DNA of 64,000 nt from Pirellulaceae bacterium (GTDB lineage: Bacteria > Planctomycetota > Planctomycetia > Pirellulales > Pirellulaceae), in the NCBI GenBank assembly GCA_028280445.1, contig JANQLU010000124.1, forward strand, positions 1-64,000. The letters run 5' to 3'. Under the pieces are notes generated by a model. It did not search any database and was not told where the DNA came from. It saw only the letters and a list, made by a program, of their open reading frames with translations. Numbering within the stretch: the first letter of the stretch is position 1; every line of letters begins with the position of its first letter. Shown here piece by piece: positions 44,028 through 53,532 of the stretch. The translations under genes were made by a program, and so were the position numbers.

Positions 44028-44828
44028 TTAGTCTTTTTTGTTCCAGCGGGACACGGCGATGTCGGCGATGCCAATGTTGACTGTTCTGGGAAGGAATTTG
44101 GATACCAGGTTGAACAATTTGTAACGCAAGCTTGGAATGATCAACGGTTTCCGTTTGAGCAAACCGCGGATTCCTGCTGCGGCGACCTTTGATTGTTTCA
44201 GGATAAGCCAGCGGAGAAAAAATCCGGGCGGTTGTCCCGCTTTTGTAATAAAGTCTGAATCAAAATAACCGGGACACAAAGTGCTGACCGAAACGTTTTG
44301 GTATTTCATGTTTTCACGAATCGCCAGGGAAAAATTCAACACGTAGGCTTTGGTCGCGGCATAAACCGCGAAATCCGAAGGAGGTTGAATCGCTGAAAAC
44401 GAAGCGTGGTTGAGAATCGCACCTCCGCCATTTTGGGCCATCTGCTCGGCAAACAGTCGACACAAAATGGTCAAAGCGCGGACATTCACGTCGATGGCTT
44501 GGTTGATTTCATCAGGCGATTGTTTGAGGAATTTACTGAAGTGTCCCAGGCCAGCATTGTTGATTAATACATCGATTTTGCGCCCGGTTGATTGAACCGC
44601 TTCGAACAAATCAAACGTCGCATTGGATTGTTGCAGATCACTTGAAATCGTATCGACGTCGACTTGAAATTCTTGGATTAGCCGCTGCCGGACAAGGTTT
44701 AATTTCTCTGTATTACGGGCCGTTAAGATCAAATCATATTTACGCCGGGCAAGTTCGGTCGCAAAATCGACGCCAATTCCTCCGCTTGCTCCTGTAACAA
44801 CGGCCAGTTTTTGATTCGATTGAGACAT
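44028..44828 (-). CDS. Short-chain dehydrogenase/reductase
   Basis: A 266-residue classical SDR. The NAD(P) motif is VVTGASGGIGVDFA, with catalytic YAATK, and NNAGLGHFSKF is the NNAG motif. Length and motifs fit the family; enzymes like this reduce keto- or hydroxy-acyl or sugar substrates. Lies apart from the following epimerase-condensation pair and convergent with the glycosyltransferase. Confidence 0.88.
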   Translation of the reverse strand: MSQSNQKLAVVTGASGGIGVDFATELARRKYDLILTARNTEKLNLVRQRLIQEFQVDVDTISSDLQQSNATFDLFEAVQSTGRKIDVLINNAGLGHFSKFLKQSPDEINQAIDVNVRALTILCRLFAEQMAQNGGGAILNHASFSAIQPPSDFAVYAATKAYVLNFSLAIRENMKYQNVSVSTLCPGYFDSDFITKAGQPPGFFLRWLILKQSKVAAAGIRGLLKRKPLIIPSLRYKLFNLVSKFLPRTVNIGIADIAVSRWNKKD

Positions 44829-45238
44829 CGACGGAGATTTCAGATTCGCTAAACTGTTGGCTTGATGTATTGGTGACCAATAAAACAGTAACCAATCACA
44901 ACCCGACGCGTGAGAGGAAATTTCATGGATCTGTTGTCATTGAGATTTTAGGCCTGTCTCATTTTGGGTGCCACTGGCTCTGCCAGTGCTGTGGTCGAAT
45001 CGTGGTGTTACGTACTTCAATTGAACGAAATAACGTCGATTTGATGCGTAAATCACTCGCTGGAGCCGTGGCACTCGACCCGACTGATACAAGCGCGACG
45101 CACCAGCGAGTGGTTTTGCGCGGTTAAACCACTCGCTAGCGCTTCGTGCTTGTAAGACTCACGATAATCCATGAAATTTCCTCTGACGCGTCGGATTCGA
45201 TTTTAAACCTTCTGCAATTGACTGGTAAGCGACGAACG
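44829..45238. repeat. MITE-like region with 28-bp terminal inverted repeats
   Basis: Terminal inverted repeats lie at 44903-44930 and 45167-45194 (27 of 28 bases match; left CCGACGCGTGAGAGGAAATT...). They enclose 236 bp and give a 292-bp element. Inside are CACTGGCTCTGCCAGTG (44969-44985), several degenerate ACTCGCTGG/GCGAGTGG units and the GCGCTTCGTGCTTGTAAG unit. The element contains no gene. Target-site duplications are not obvious. Confidence 0.75.
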
Positions 45239-46216
45239 ATGAAGCGAATTGCGATTACTGGGAGTTCGGGATACCTAGGCAGTCGTCTCGTCGAGCGGTT
45301 TCGGAGTCAGGGTGCTGAAGTTTTGGGATTAGACATCCGCAAGCCCGATTCCGAATCCGATGTGATGCCAACGCAGTTCGAACAAATCGATATTTGTGAT
45401 CCAGCATTGACCCAGAAAATTGCGGCGTTTGAGCCGGATACGATTATTCATGGTGCTTATGCGTTCAAACCCATTCGCGATGAAAAAAAAATGCGCCGCA
45501 TCAATGTCGAGGGTACTCAAAATATTCTGGATGCTGCTGCGGAGATTCAGCCTGACCGGTTGGTGGTCATTTCCAGTGCAACAGCTTATGGCGCTTGGCC
45601 AGACAATCCCGTTCCGATGGACGAAACCGTTCCGTTGAGGGCGCGAACGGAATTTCGTTACGCTGCGGACAAAACGAAAGTCGAGGAGTTGTTGGCGGAG
45701 TTTGAAAAACAGCATCCGCCGATTCAAATTGCCTGGGTTCGACCGTCGATTATCGGCGGACCGCATCTGGACAACTATTTGAGTCGATTTTTGTTTGGGA
45801 TGCCGTTTTTGGTTTTGCTCGACGGGTTTGATGGTCTGGTTCAATTTGTTCACGAAGAAGATGTGGTTGCGGCGATTGAAACGATCTTGAAATCCGAATT
45901 GCGCGGGCCGTTTAATGTGGCACCGCCAGATTGGTTGAGCTGTACGCAGATTGCAAATCAAACCGATCGGAAAACCTGGAAGTGGCCATTTTGGTTGGCC
46001 CGATTTCTCCACGGGTTTGCCTGGACGATCCGCTTTCCAATTCACGAATCTCCGGCCAGTTTTCTATACTTTTGCCGCTATCCTTGGATTGTTGAGCCGA
46101 AACGATTACAGGATGAACTTGGATTTCAATTTAAATATTCTTGTCAGCAAACGTTGGACGAGATTTTGAAAGCCCGCGAGGCGGCCAAGGCAGATAAAAG
46201 CGGACCAAAAAAATGA
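45239..46216 (+). CDS. NAD-dependent epimerase/dehydratase (extended SDR)
   Basis: A 325-residue extended SDR with the dinucleotide motif ITGSSGYLGSRL near its start and a sugar-nucleotide or steroid-like binding half. The frame opens at 45146, but the ATG at 45239 aligns with the Rossmann start. Its stop overlaps the next gene's ATG (ATGA), so translation is coupled. The pairing with a condensation-domain enzyme suggests modification of a lipid or acyl-sugar (inference). Confidence 0.8.
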   Translation: MKRIAITGSSGYLGSRLVERFRSQGAEVLGLDIRKPDSESDVMPTQFEQIDICDPALTQKIAAFEPDTIIHGAYAFKPIRDEKKMRRINVEGTQNILDAAAEIQPDRLVVISSATAYGAWPDNPVPMDETVPLRARTEFRYAADKTKVEELLAEFEKQHPPIQIAWVRPSIIGGPHLDNYLSRFLFGMPFLVLLDGFDGLVQFVHEEDVVAAIETILKSELRGPFNVAPPDWLSCTQIANQTDRKTWKWPFWLARFLHGFAWTIRFPIHESPASFLYFCRYPWIVEPKRLQDELGFQFKYSCQQTLDEILKAREAAKADKSGPKK

Positions 46217-47601
46217 AAGATCTTTGGGACAGGCGGATGCGATTGAACGTCATTGAGGAACTGTTGTTCTGGGATGATCGGCCAGCCTACCCTTGGTCGT
46301 TTTACGTGAAATTGCATTTTGCTGGCGTGATTGATCGCGCTGCGTTTGAGCGAGCCGTCGAAGTGGTCAGCAGGCGACATGTCCTATTGTGTTCGTTGGT
46401 TCAGATTCGTGGAAAACGATTGTATTTTGTTCCCCAGCGCGATGCCCTGCCCCAAATCGACTGGCGCGACGAATCGCCTGGTGAGCAACTGCCATCGACC
46501 ACGCACCTGGATATAACCAAAGAAATTGGGCTGAGGATCATTGTTCGCCAAAACGAAACCGAGGCGGATGTCACGTTGCAAATTCAACATTCGGCTTGCG
46601 ATGGATTGGGGACATTTGAGTTTGCCGATGAGTTAATGATGCAATACGCCAACGAACTGGATTCGTCGGCAATATTTGAACTGCCGCAACTGGATCCGAG
46701 CTTGATTTTGAAGCGAGGCAAATGGGGCGTGAATTGGCGCAATTGGTTTAAAACCATGCGCAATCAATTGATCGGTTTAAAAGGTGCAAAGCAGTTTTTG
46801 CAACGTCATCCGGTTTCATTGATTCCCTGTGTTCCAGAAGCGGATACGGCTGGGTTTCCGGAAAACTATCCTCACACACTGCAATACCGGTTGGATCGTG
46901 AGCAAACGGCGATGTTGGTCAAGGCGGCGAAACGAGCTGGCTGTACAGTCAACGATTGGTTAACTCAAAAAATTTTTCTCGCTGTGTCCGATTGGCGCAA
47001 CACGCATCCCGATGTCGACGAAAACGATTGGATTCGGATGATGGTTCCCGTCAGCTTGCGAGGGCGGCATAGCATCGGCTCACCGGCGGCAAATATTGTC
47101 AGTTCCATTTTCCTCGATCGGCGTGGCGAGCATTTTGAAAATCCCGAAGAACTGCTGTTGGGAATTCACGACGAGATGCAGTTGATCAAACGTAGAAACC
47201 TCGGACTAGTTTTTCCATTTTCGTTGAAGCTAACGCGATGGGCTCCGGGCGGCTTGAAGAAAGCGGCACGCCAGGACAAATGTTCGATGTCATTGATCTT
47301 TACGAATCCCGGGCGTGTATTTGTCGAATCTAAACTTCCGCAAGACGACCAGGGACAATTACAAGCGGGTAATTTGACATTGATCCGACCTGAACTGGTT
47401 TCGCCACTACGGCCCTATAATTTGATGACGTTTTCATCCGTTTGTTATGCTGGGCAGATTGGAATTGCCGTGAATGTGGATCGACGTGTGACAACCAAAA
47501 GTTCCTTTGATCCCGTGTTGAAAACAATTTTGAATGACGCGGACAACATCGCAAAAGTAACAAATGCGAACGTTAAAATCCAAGAAAATCAGAATTTTTA
47601 G
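46213..47601 (+). CDS. Condensation-domain/PapA-like acyltransferase
   Basis: A 462-residue protein with the condensation-domain (HHxxxDG) motif as QHSACDGLG, in which the second His and the Asp are conserved. The LFWDDRPAYPWSFYV start and DWLTQKIFLAVSDWR resemble PapA- or alcohol-O-acyltransferase-like enzymes. Such enzymes make ester or amide bonds between acyl-CoA and an alcohol or amine. It is coupled to the epimerase by a four-base overlap. The product is unknown. Confidence 0.75.
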   Translation: MKDLWDRRMRLNVIEELLFWDDRPAYPWSFYVKLHFAGVIDRAAFERAVEVVSRRHVLLCSLVQIRGKRLYFVPQRDALPQIDWRDESPGEQLPSTTHLDITKEIGLRIIVRQNETEADVTLQIQHSACDGLGTFEFADELMMQYANELDSSAIFELPQLDPSLILKRGKWGVNWRNWFKTMRNQLIGLKGAKQFLQRHPVSLIPCVPEADTAGFPENYPHTLQYRLDREQTAMLVKAAKRAGCTVNDWLTQKIFLAVSDWRNTHPDVDENDWIRMMVPVSLRGRHSIGSPAANIVSSIFLDRRGEHFENPEELLLGIHDEMQLIKRRNLGLVFPFSLKLTRWAPGGLKKAARQDKCSMSLIFTNPGRVFVESKLPQDDQGQLQAGNLTLIRPELVSPLRPYNLMTFSSVCYAGQIGIAVNVDRRVTTKSSFDPVLKTILNDADNIAKVTNANVKIQENQNF

Positions 47602-47650
47602 CGGAATTCGCAGCAACAGTTTGTTATTTGCCAAGAGATGCAAATGTGAG

Positions 47651-47681
47651 GTTGTGATGTTGTTGAATTGGTCATCACAAC
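47651..47681. terminator. Possible bidirectional hairpin between convergent genes
   Basis: A 9-bp perfect stem (GTTGTGATG/CATCACAAC) with a 13-base loop lies between the acyltransferase gene (ends 47601) and the sigma factor gene (ends 47693). No strong T run follows, so it may be weak. Confidence 0.4.
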
Positions 47682-47692
47682 GTTCGGCAAAA

Positions 47693-49003
47693 TCAATCGA
47701 GGGTGGTTTCTGTCGTTTGCTGTTGCAGGCGTGAGAGCTTGCGTTCAATCAATTGTCGCTCGTGTTTGACGGTCGTGCGGGACAGCGCTCGCAAATAGTC
47801 ATCGATGGCAGCTTGAGGATTACCGTCGAGTTCGTGAATGGCTGCCGAAACACAATCGACTAACGGATAGTTGGCCGAGTTGAATTTTGATTTGACAATG
47901 TCGATCTCGGCAAAGGCTTTGGCGAGATCTCCGTGAATTGCGATGGCGATTGCTCGATTCAGCCGATAGATTGCCGAATCATTCAACTCCAGCAATCGAT
48001 CGTACAGTTTGACAATGATGTCCCATTGAGTTGATTCGAGATCCGGCGCTTTGCAATGTTGTTGAGCGATGGCTGCTTCGAAATGAAAACGGGACGGTTG
48101 TTGATCTTTAGAACGCGCGAGCCAGATTTCGGCGATCCGGATCAGATTTTGATCCCATTTGCTGCGATCCTGGTCCGACAACAATACGACTCCACCGTGT
48201 TCATCGATTCGAGATTCAAAACGAGAGGCGTGAAACAGCATTAACGCCATCAACGCTTTTGTTTTGGGCGTGCTCAGCCGAGGATGTTGGCACAACAGAT
48301 GACACAACCGGGCCGCTTCTTCGCAAACGTCGTCACGAATTGGATGGACTCCTTTCGAAGTACTATACCCTTCGTTGAACAACAGATAGAGGACATCGTT
48401 GACCGCGTCCAATCGTTCCGCTTGGTCAGCCGCGGGGGGAAACTCCAACGACACGGCGGCACTGGACAGTTTTTGTTTGGCTCGTTGGATTCGTTTTTTG
48501 ACCGATTCGGCATTCATCAACAAGCCGCGTGCGATTTCATCGATACTGAAACCACACAAAATTTTCAGCGTCAGCGCGATTTGCGAGATTCGATCCAATA
48601 ACGGGTGGCAACAGGCAAACATCATCCGTAATAAACTGTCTGCGATTTCATCGTCCTCCAGCCATTGATCGACGAGCGTGTCAGTTAATTCATCCGAAAC
48701 GCCCGCGTGTGACAGAGCGGTTTGGTGTATTTTTTCGCGCCGGAGAACGTCCAAGAGTCGATTTCTGGCAACGCGATGGATCCAAGCCGCCGGGTTATCG
48801 GGAATACCGTTTTTTTTCCACGAATTCATGGCAGTCAACATCGCCGACTGGACCATGTCCTCGATCAAATCCAGTTTCCCAAAACCAAATGCCCGAGTTA
48901 AAACGGAGATCAGATTCGCCGATTGATGACGAAAAAAATGTTCGACCAATTGATCGGTTTCAACTGGTCGAACATCGGATTGATCGTCGGACAACTTGGT
49001 CAT
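47693..49003 (-). CDS. ECF42-type RNA polymerase sigma factor with C-terminal TPR-like domain
   Basis: A 436-residue extracytoplasmic-function sigma factor. Region 2 lies around residues 20-90 (LTRAFGFGKLDLIEDMVQSA, AAWIHRVARNRLLDVLRR) and region 4 around 130-185 (LTLKILCGFSIDEIARGL, ESVKKRIQRAKQKL). A C-terminal SigJ/DUF6596-like helical extension of about 230 residues follows. This arrangement is that of the ECF42 group, typically encoded with a DGPF-domain protein, which is seen here directly upstream with a four-base overlap. It likely responds to a signal through its C-terminal extension. The regulon is unknown. Confidence 0.88.
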   Translation of the reverse strand: MTKLSDDQSDVRPVETDQLVEHFFRHQSANLISVLTRAFGFGKLDLIEDMVQSAMLTAMNSWKKNGIPDNPAAWIHRVARNRLLDVLRREKIHQTALSHAGVSDELTDTLVDQWLEDDEIADSLLRMMFACCHPLLDRISQIALTLKILCGFSIDEIARGLLMNAESVKKRIQRAKQKLSSAAVSLEFPPAADQAERLDAVNDVLYLLFNEGYSTSKGVHPIRDDVCEEAARLCHLLCQHPRLSTPKTKALMALMLFHASRFESRIDEHGGVVLLSDQDRSKWDQNLIRIAEIWLARSKDQQPSRFHFEAAIAQQHCKAPDLESTQWDIIVKLYDRLLELNDSAIYRLNRAIAIAIHGDLAKAFAEIDIVKSKFNSANYPLVDCVSAAIHELDGNPQAAIDDYLRALSRTTVKHERQLIERKLSRLQQQTTETTLD

Positions 49004-49353
49004 TCTTCTTTGCCAACGCCTGCAAATTCGCGAATTTCAACCGTTCCCTTGTGAACCGAGATCATCGGACTGTCTTTGGCCAATTCAACGGCGGCGTCCA
49101 GATCTGCGGCTTCGACCATCGAGTATCCACCGACCAATTCCTTGGATTCCGCGAACGGCCCGTCGGTGACTGAATTGTCGGGATTGACCACCCGGCCATC
49201 GGGCTTCAAAGCGTCGCCGCCATCGAGCAGCCATCCGGCTTCCATGCCATTTTTAATCCAATCCATCCAGACCTGCATCGCTTGTTGCATTTCCTCAGGC
49301 GACAATTCCTTGGATTCATCTCCGTCACGGTAAACAAACATAAATTTTGCCAT
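49000..49353 (-). CDS. DGPF (YCII-related) domain protein, ECF42 partner
   Basis: A 117-residue protein with the DGPF motif (VTDGPFAESKELVGGYSMVE) of YCII-like proteins. It starts with ATG at 49353, preceded by GAGG, rather than the earlier frame opening. Proteins like it are encoded with ECF42 sigma factors and are thought to take part in their signalling or regulon. The four-base overlap (ATGA) with the sigma gene shows a two-gene operon. Confidence 0.88.
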   Translation of the reverse strand: MAKFMFVYRDGDESKELSPEEMQQAMQVWMDWIKNGMEAGWLLDGGDALKPDGRVVNPDNSVTDGPFAESKELVGGYSMVEAADLDAAVELAKDSPMISVHKGTVEIREFAGVGKEE

Positions 49354-49621
49354 TTTATACCTCAAAAAGCATTCAGAATTAATCGATTTCAATAATCGAA
49401 CTCAACAAGTTGACGATCGAAAGTTAGAACTGGGGACACAAATATTTTCGTTCTTGAACGTGTCTGTTTTTTATGCAAATGATTTCTTGGGTGCATTAGT
49501 TTTGTGCAGGCGGATCTAAGAAACACGCGTATTCTTGTTGAAGATTACGATGGTATGAGATTTGCTAATGTTAGATACTAGGACATTCTGCCGACGGAGT
49601 GGAGACATTTCGGAGGTAAGT

Positions 49622-50587
49622 ATGATATCTGATCGCGTAGTATTTGTATTGGGTGCTGGTTGTAGTGTTCCCTTTGGGTTTCCCACAGGCCAACAACTAC
49701 GAGATAAGATTTTAGAGATCTCAAAGTCAGATGTGATAGATCACGTAGGGAAAAGTTGCCCAAACATCCTCGAAGAGCTCGGCGTCAAAGATGATGCATT
49801 GGTTCGCCTACAGTCTAATCTTCGTGATTCACAGATCAATTCAATTGATCGCTTTCTATCACTTCCCAAAAATCGAGAATTTCTTGACATTGGTAAAATT
49901 GCCATTGCATCATGCTTAATTCCTTATGAGGAGCATAAAAAAGTTCTTGCGCCTAAATGTGATAATGGAGAAAACAACTGGTATCAACTTCTATGGAACG
50001 AAATTGTCAATATCGAAAGTTTTGAGGAGTTTGATAATAATCTTTCGATATACTTCTTAACATTTAACTACGATCGTTCGCTCGAACATTTTTTGACAAC
50101 GGTATTGAAAAACACGTTGACTCCGACGGTTGATGAGATCGATCAGTTTCTTTGCAAAAGAATCGTGCATGTTCACGGGCAACTTGGTGCCTATCGTTTG
50201 CGTGGTGGATCATCGAACGGTCGCTTCTATCGTACAAAACTAAACGTCAATAACATAAGAACCGCTGCCGAGGGAATTAAAGTGATTCATGAGTCAAGTA
50301 CTTTTTCAGACAAGCCCCGGGTGAATGAGCTAATTGAAAGTTGTAATCGACTCGTTTTTTTGGGGTTTGGTTACAGTGACGCAAATGTTAGAAAACTTTT
50401 TTCAGGTGTTTCGCGAGCTCCTGCAAAGATAATTGGGAGTTCGATGGGACTCATGAAACAAGAGATTGATTCAGCGAGGAAAAAAGTGGCGAAAGCCCTA
50501 AAGACGGAAGAATCGCGAATTGAGATTACAAGTGATTCCGATCTTAGGACTTGTGAATATTTGCGATCTCATTTCGAATTTGCATAA
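49622..50587 (+). CDS. Solo SIR2-domain protein, possible phage-defence NADase
   Basis: A 321-residue protein with SIR2-like motifs: the NAD-binding GAGCS (residues 11-15), TFNYD (147-151; conserved Asn and Asp), VHVHGQLG (His as the general base) and FLGFGYSD. The start at 49622 has GGAGG six bases before it; an earlier opening at 49562 lacks this. The gene is richer in A/T and uses codons such as TTA, ATA and AGA more often than neighbours, which suggests horizontal acquisition. SIR2 domains deplete NAD in several defence systems (Thoeris, DSR, prokaryotic Argonaute-linked). Here no partner gene lies next to it, and function is inferred. Confidence 0.8.
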   Translation: MISDRVVFVLGAGCSVPFGFPTGQQLRDKILEISKSDVIDHVGKSCPNILEELGVKDDALVRLQSNLRDSQINSIDRFLSLPKNREFLDIGKIAIASCLIPYEEHKKVLAPKCDNGENNWYQLLWNEIVNIESFEEFDNNLSIYFLTFNYDRSLEHFLTTVLKNTLTPTVDEIDQFLCKRIVHVHGQLGAYRLRGGSSNGRFYRTKLNVNNIRTAAEGIKVIHESSTFSDKPRVNELIESCNRLVFLGFGYSDANVRKLFSGVSRAPAKIIGSSMGLMKQEIDSARKKVAKALKTEESRIEITSDSDLRTCEYLRSHFEFA

Positions 50588-50681
50588 TTCTTGTCATTTA
50601 TCCCGTCAAAAGCATATTGCTACAATGAAGCTCGTTAAGCTGTGGTGATACTTACTTTGTCTCACTTTAGTCAAGACTCTT

Positions 50682-53135
50682 CTAGGGTAAATCATCTTCG
50701 ATTTTTTTCAAGACACGGAGGGTCAATTGTCGCATCATCGGGTCGGGGTGAAGGCGAAGTTTGTCAATCGATTTTTTGGCAAATGCGATGTGGTGTCCCA
50801 GCTGGAGGCTGATTCTGAGTGTCAGTTCGTTGGGAAATCGCCGGGCCGAAAAAAGCGGTTCATCGGTCCCAGATAATAACCCGATGAATTCTTTTTGGTG
50901 CTCTTTATTTTCGTTGTCACACAATAACAAAATCGCAAGCAATGCTCTGCGAACGCGAGCATCTGGTTCAATGACCAAATCGGTATCCAATCGCTCAATG
51001 ATTTCTTTGCGATTTCTGATTTGTTTGACGTACCGGCACAACATGACGCACGCCCGTGCCCGAATTTCGAGCGCTTCATCAGCGAACCGTTTGTCTTTCA
51101 GAGATACGGTATCCAGTATCAGATGCAACAAGCTTTGAACACGGTCTTCGATTTTGTTTGCAAATGTTGAGGTGGCAAGAATGATATCGAGATCATTGGG
51201 GTTCTGTTTTTTCTCTTGCAGCAGTTCCATTTTTACTTGCTCAGACAATTTTTCGCAGCGGGCCAGCCAATGAATCAAGAATCGCCGCTGGAGGGGACGA
51301 ATTTTGATCGTTGAGTGCAGTGAATCCAGTTGTGGTTTTCTGACGCGATTCCGCTTGAGAAACAGTTTTTCAATATTGCCTCGAAATTCAGTTAATGGAG
51401 CGTCAGTTTCATTGATCAAACGGATCGCTGGAAACGCGTTGCAGAATCCACAGGGGGAACTGTTTTCCGCGGGATCAAAGCGTTCCCATTCCTTTAATGC
51501 CAATGGAAAAATTGCTTTGACGACCTGTGCTTCATCAATTTGGTGTCTGGCATAGAGTGCGATCAAATCCTCATACAAATTTTCACCAGGAACGAATTGG
51601 TGACGATGTTGTTTTTGCAATATCTGTTCGAGCGACTTTAAAGCTTGCTGATTTGAAAAATCGATTTTGAAGATTAGTTCAAATGTTTGCTGCACTAATT
51701 CTCTGTTTTTGGATTCCAGCAGCGGAATCAAATGCGGTATGGCCGCCTTGCCGTAGCGTTGGAGCCAGATGTCGGGTGCATTTGAGCTGGGTTGCTGATA
51801 GAAGTCTTGCGATTTTACGTGTTCGGCGAATTTTTTGACGGCGTCTTTCAGGCCAAGTTTTATTTTTTGATGATGGATCAAAACGGCGAGCGCCAATTCT
51901 GACAAAGGGTGATTTGGATCTTGTGCAATTTTTTTGATTGGTGGTACAAGCTCGGCTGCGAGTGATTGTGTTTTAAGCAATGCTCGCAACGTCAAAGTCA
52001 CTTCTGTTTGGTCCTGGGTTTGCGAATTTTTGGTGAGGATTTGTTTTGTGGAATCCAGCACAGCGGCAGATTGCCAAGGAACGGCCGTGAAATACTTGAG
52101 CGCCCACAACCGAATGGCTTCATCAGGGTGCTCGCGACAAATTTTTGTTATCGATTGTTGTGTTTTTGGTTCATTTGCTTTCATCGCGGTGAGACAGCGG
52201 AGTGCGTTGACAACAATGAGCGAATCTTTCGAGCCCAACAATTTGCAAATTTCCGATTGGTACGCTGGCGCCGAATTCTCGAATGTCTGAATAATGAGGT
52301 CTACTTTTTCTTGATTCTTGTCTTGAAGTAATTTTAGACACGCCTGCAGATATTGTTTCTCAACTGGAACAGCCGAGAGGAATTCTCTGGCATAGGTTGA
52401 TCTGAAAGACTCCTGTTGGTCGAGTTCGGCGATGAATTGCTCGAAGAGTTTTTTTCGATGCTTTGAATTCGCTTTGTATTGAATCCAGGAATGCAAATAT
52501 TTGTTAACTTCTTTTTGGTCATATGATGGCTCGATTCCGAACCTCCTGGGAGCCTCGATGCCTGGGGTAATTTCACCAAATCCTGGTTCGAAGGTTTTTG
52601 TGCCGAGCGCCTGAATCACTTTTTTCTGAAAACCGGGCATTGCGCCAATTTTTACCAGGAGCTTTCTTTGATGCGTCGAAATAGGTGATGAATTGTTTTT
52701 GGCCTCCAAGACAATGTTTGCCATCATCTCTCTGGTTTCCACCTTGGACAGCAACACTTTGTACAGATCGTTTTGATACGGCGTATGCCAATTTCCAACG
52801 TTGTAAAAGCAATATTGCTGTTTGCCGGTGGGCTCCAAATGACGCATGATCAGGACGGCAGCCTGTGGATTGTTCCGGCAGGTTTCATCGAGCACGATCA
52901 TCGCGTAACGCGAGGTTTCATCCAATTGCAAACAATCCGATAGTAACTCCAGGTCGCTGATCTTCTTGCCGTCGGAGTACGGATTGGGTGACGGCAGCCT
53001 TAGTAGGGCTTCACGATGAATTGGTTTCAGAAAAGAATCTGAAATTTTTATCGTCGAAGGTTGCGGAAACAACTGGCTTGTCCATGTAAATAACACAAAC
53101 AGGCTGAAAAAAAATGCCAAAGATGCCGTGCGCAT
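50682..53135 (-). CDS. Large secreted HEAT-repeat-like protein
   Basis: An 817-residue protein with a signal peptide (LAFFFSLFVLFTWTSQ) that is largely alpha-helical. Many 30-40 residue helical pairs suggest HEAT repeats, e.g. LLGSKDSLIVVNALRCLTAMKANEP and AAIPHLIPLLESKNRELVQQTFEL. The ATG at 53135 begins the signal peptide and has AGGAG upstream; the frame opens earlier at 53216. No catalytic motif. A scaffolding or protein-binding role in the periplasm is likely; unknown in detail. Confidence 0.7.
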   Translation of the reverse strand: MRTASLAFFFSLFVLFTWTSQLFPQPSTIKISDSFLKPIHREALLRLPSPNPYSDGKKISDLELLSDCLQLDETSRYAMIVLDETCRNNPQAAVLIMRHLEPTGKQQYCFYNVGNWHTPYQNDLYKVLLSKVETREMMANIVLEAKNNSSPISTHQRKLLVKIGAMPGFQKKVIQALGTKTFEPGFGEITPGIEAPRRFGIEPSYDQKEVNKYLHSWIQYKANSKHRKKLFEQFIAELDQQESFRSTYAREFLSAVPVEKQYLQACLKLLQDKNQEKVDLIIQTFENSAPAYQSEICKLLGSKDSLIVVNALRCLTAMKANEPKTQQSITKICREHPDEAIRLWALKYFTAVPWQSAAVLDSTKQILTKNSQTQDQTEVTLTLRALLKTQSLAAELVPPIKKIAQDPNHPLSELALAVLIHHQKIKLGLKDAVKKFAEHVKSQDFYQQPSSNAPDIWLQRYGKAAIPHLIPLLESKNRELVQQTFELIFKIDFSNQQALKSLEQILQKQHRHQFVPGENLYEDLIALYARHQIDEAQVVKAIFPLALKEWERFDPAENSSPCGFCNAFPAIRLINETDAPLTEFRGNIEKLFLKRNRVRKPQLDSLHSTIKIRPLQRRFLIHWLARCEKLSEQVKMELLQEKKQNPNDLDIILATSTFANKIEDRVQSLLHLILDTVSLKDKRFADEALEIRARACVMLCRYVKQIRNRKEIIERLDTDLVIEPDARVRRALLAILLLCDNENKEHQKEFIGLLSGTDEPLFSARRFPNELTLRISLQLGHHIAFAKKSIDKLRLHPDPMMRQLTLRVLKKIEDDLP

Positions 53136-53532
53136 CGTCAAACTCCTGGAGGCAGTTGCATTGGATTTGATTATACCGCGATATCGGAGACGCTTGCGTT
53201 GTTGGTAAAAAGCCAAAGACTGGATCGAATGTATCGCCGCTCAATTCAATTTCATAGCATTCCGAAATAGTCAACGCAACGGCGGCAAAAGCTCAGTGCC
53301 GCTCAACCGGATTGTCGCGAATGACATCTCTAAATCGTGTGATTGTGGTTCACAACTGGTAAATCAAAATTACAAAAATTTGTTGATTGTCTTAAAAAAA
53401 ACTTGACAATGCATCGACTAGTTAATAGGATGCGGAACGCAATTCGAGAATAACCTCATTAAACATTCCCATTAAACATTTCCATTAAACATTCCTTTTA
53501 GTTCCTTTCCACTTTCCTCTTAGGTGTTCACT
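53136..53532 (+). promoter_or_regulatory. Intergenic region with putative promoter and 13-bp triplicate
   Basis: TTGACA at 53403-53408 and TAGGAT at 53426-53431, 17 bases apart, fit a sigma-70 promoter for the PEP-CTERM gene. Between this and the start lie three direct copies of CATTAAACATT(C/T)(C) at 53457-53469, 53470-53482 and 53483-53495, in the expected 5' UTR. No gene is seen in the remaining bases. Confidence 0.55.
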
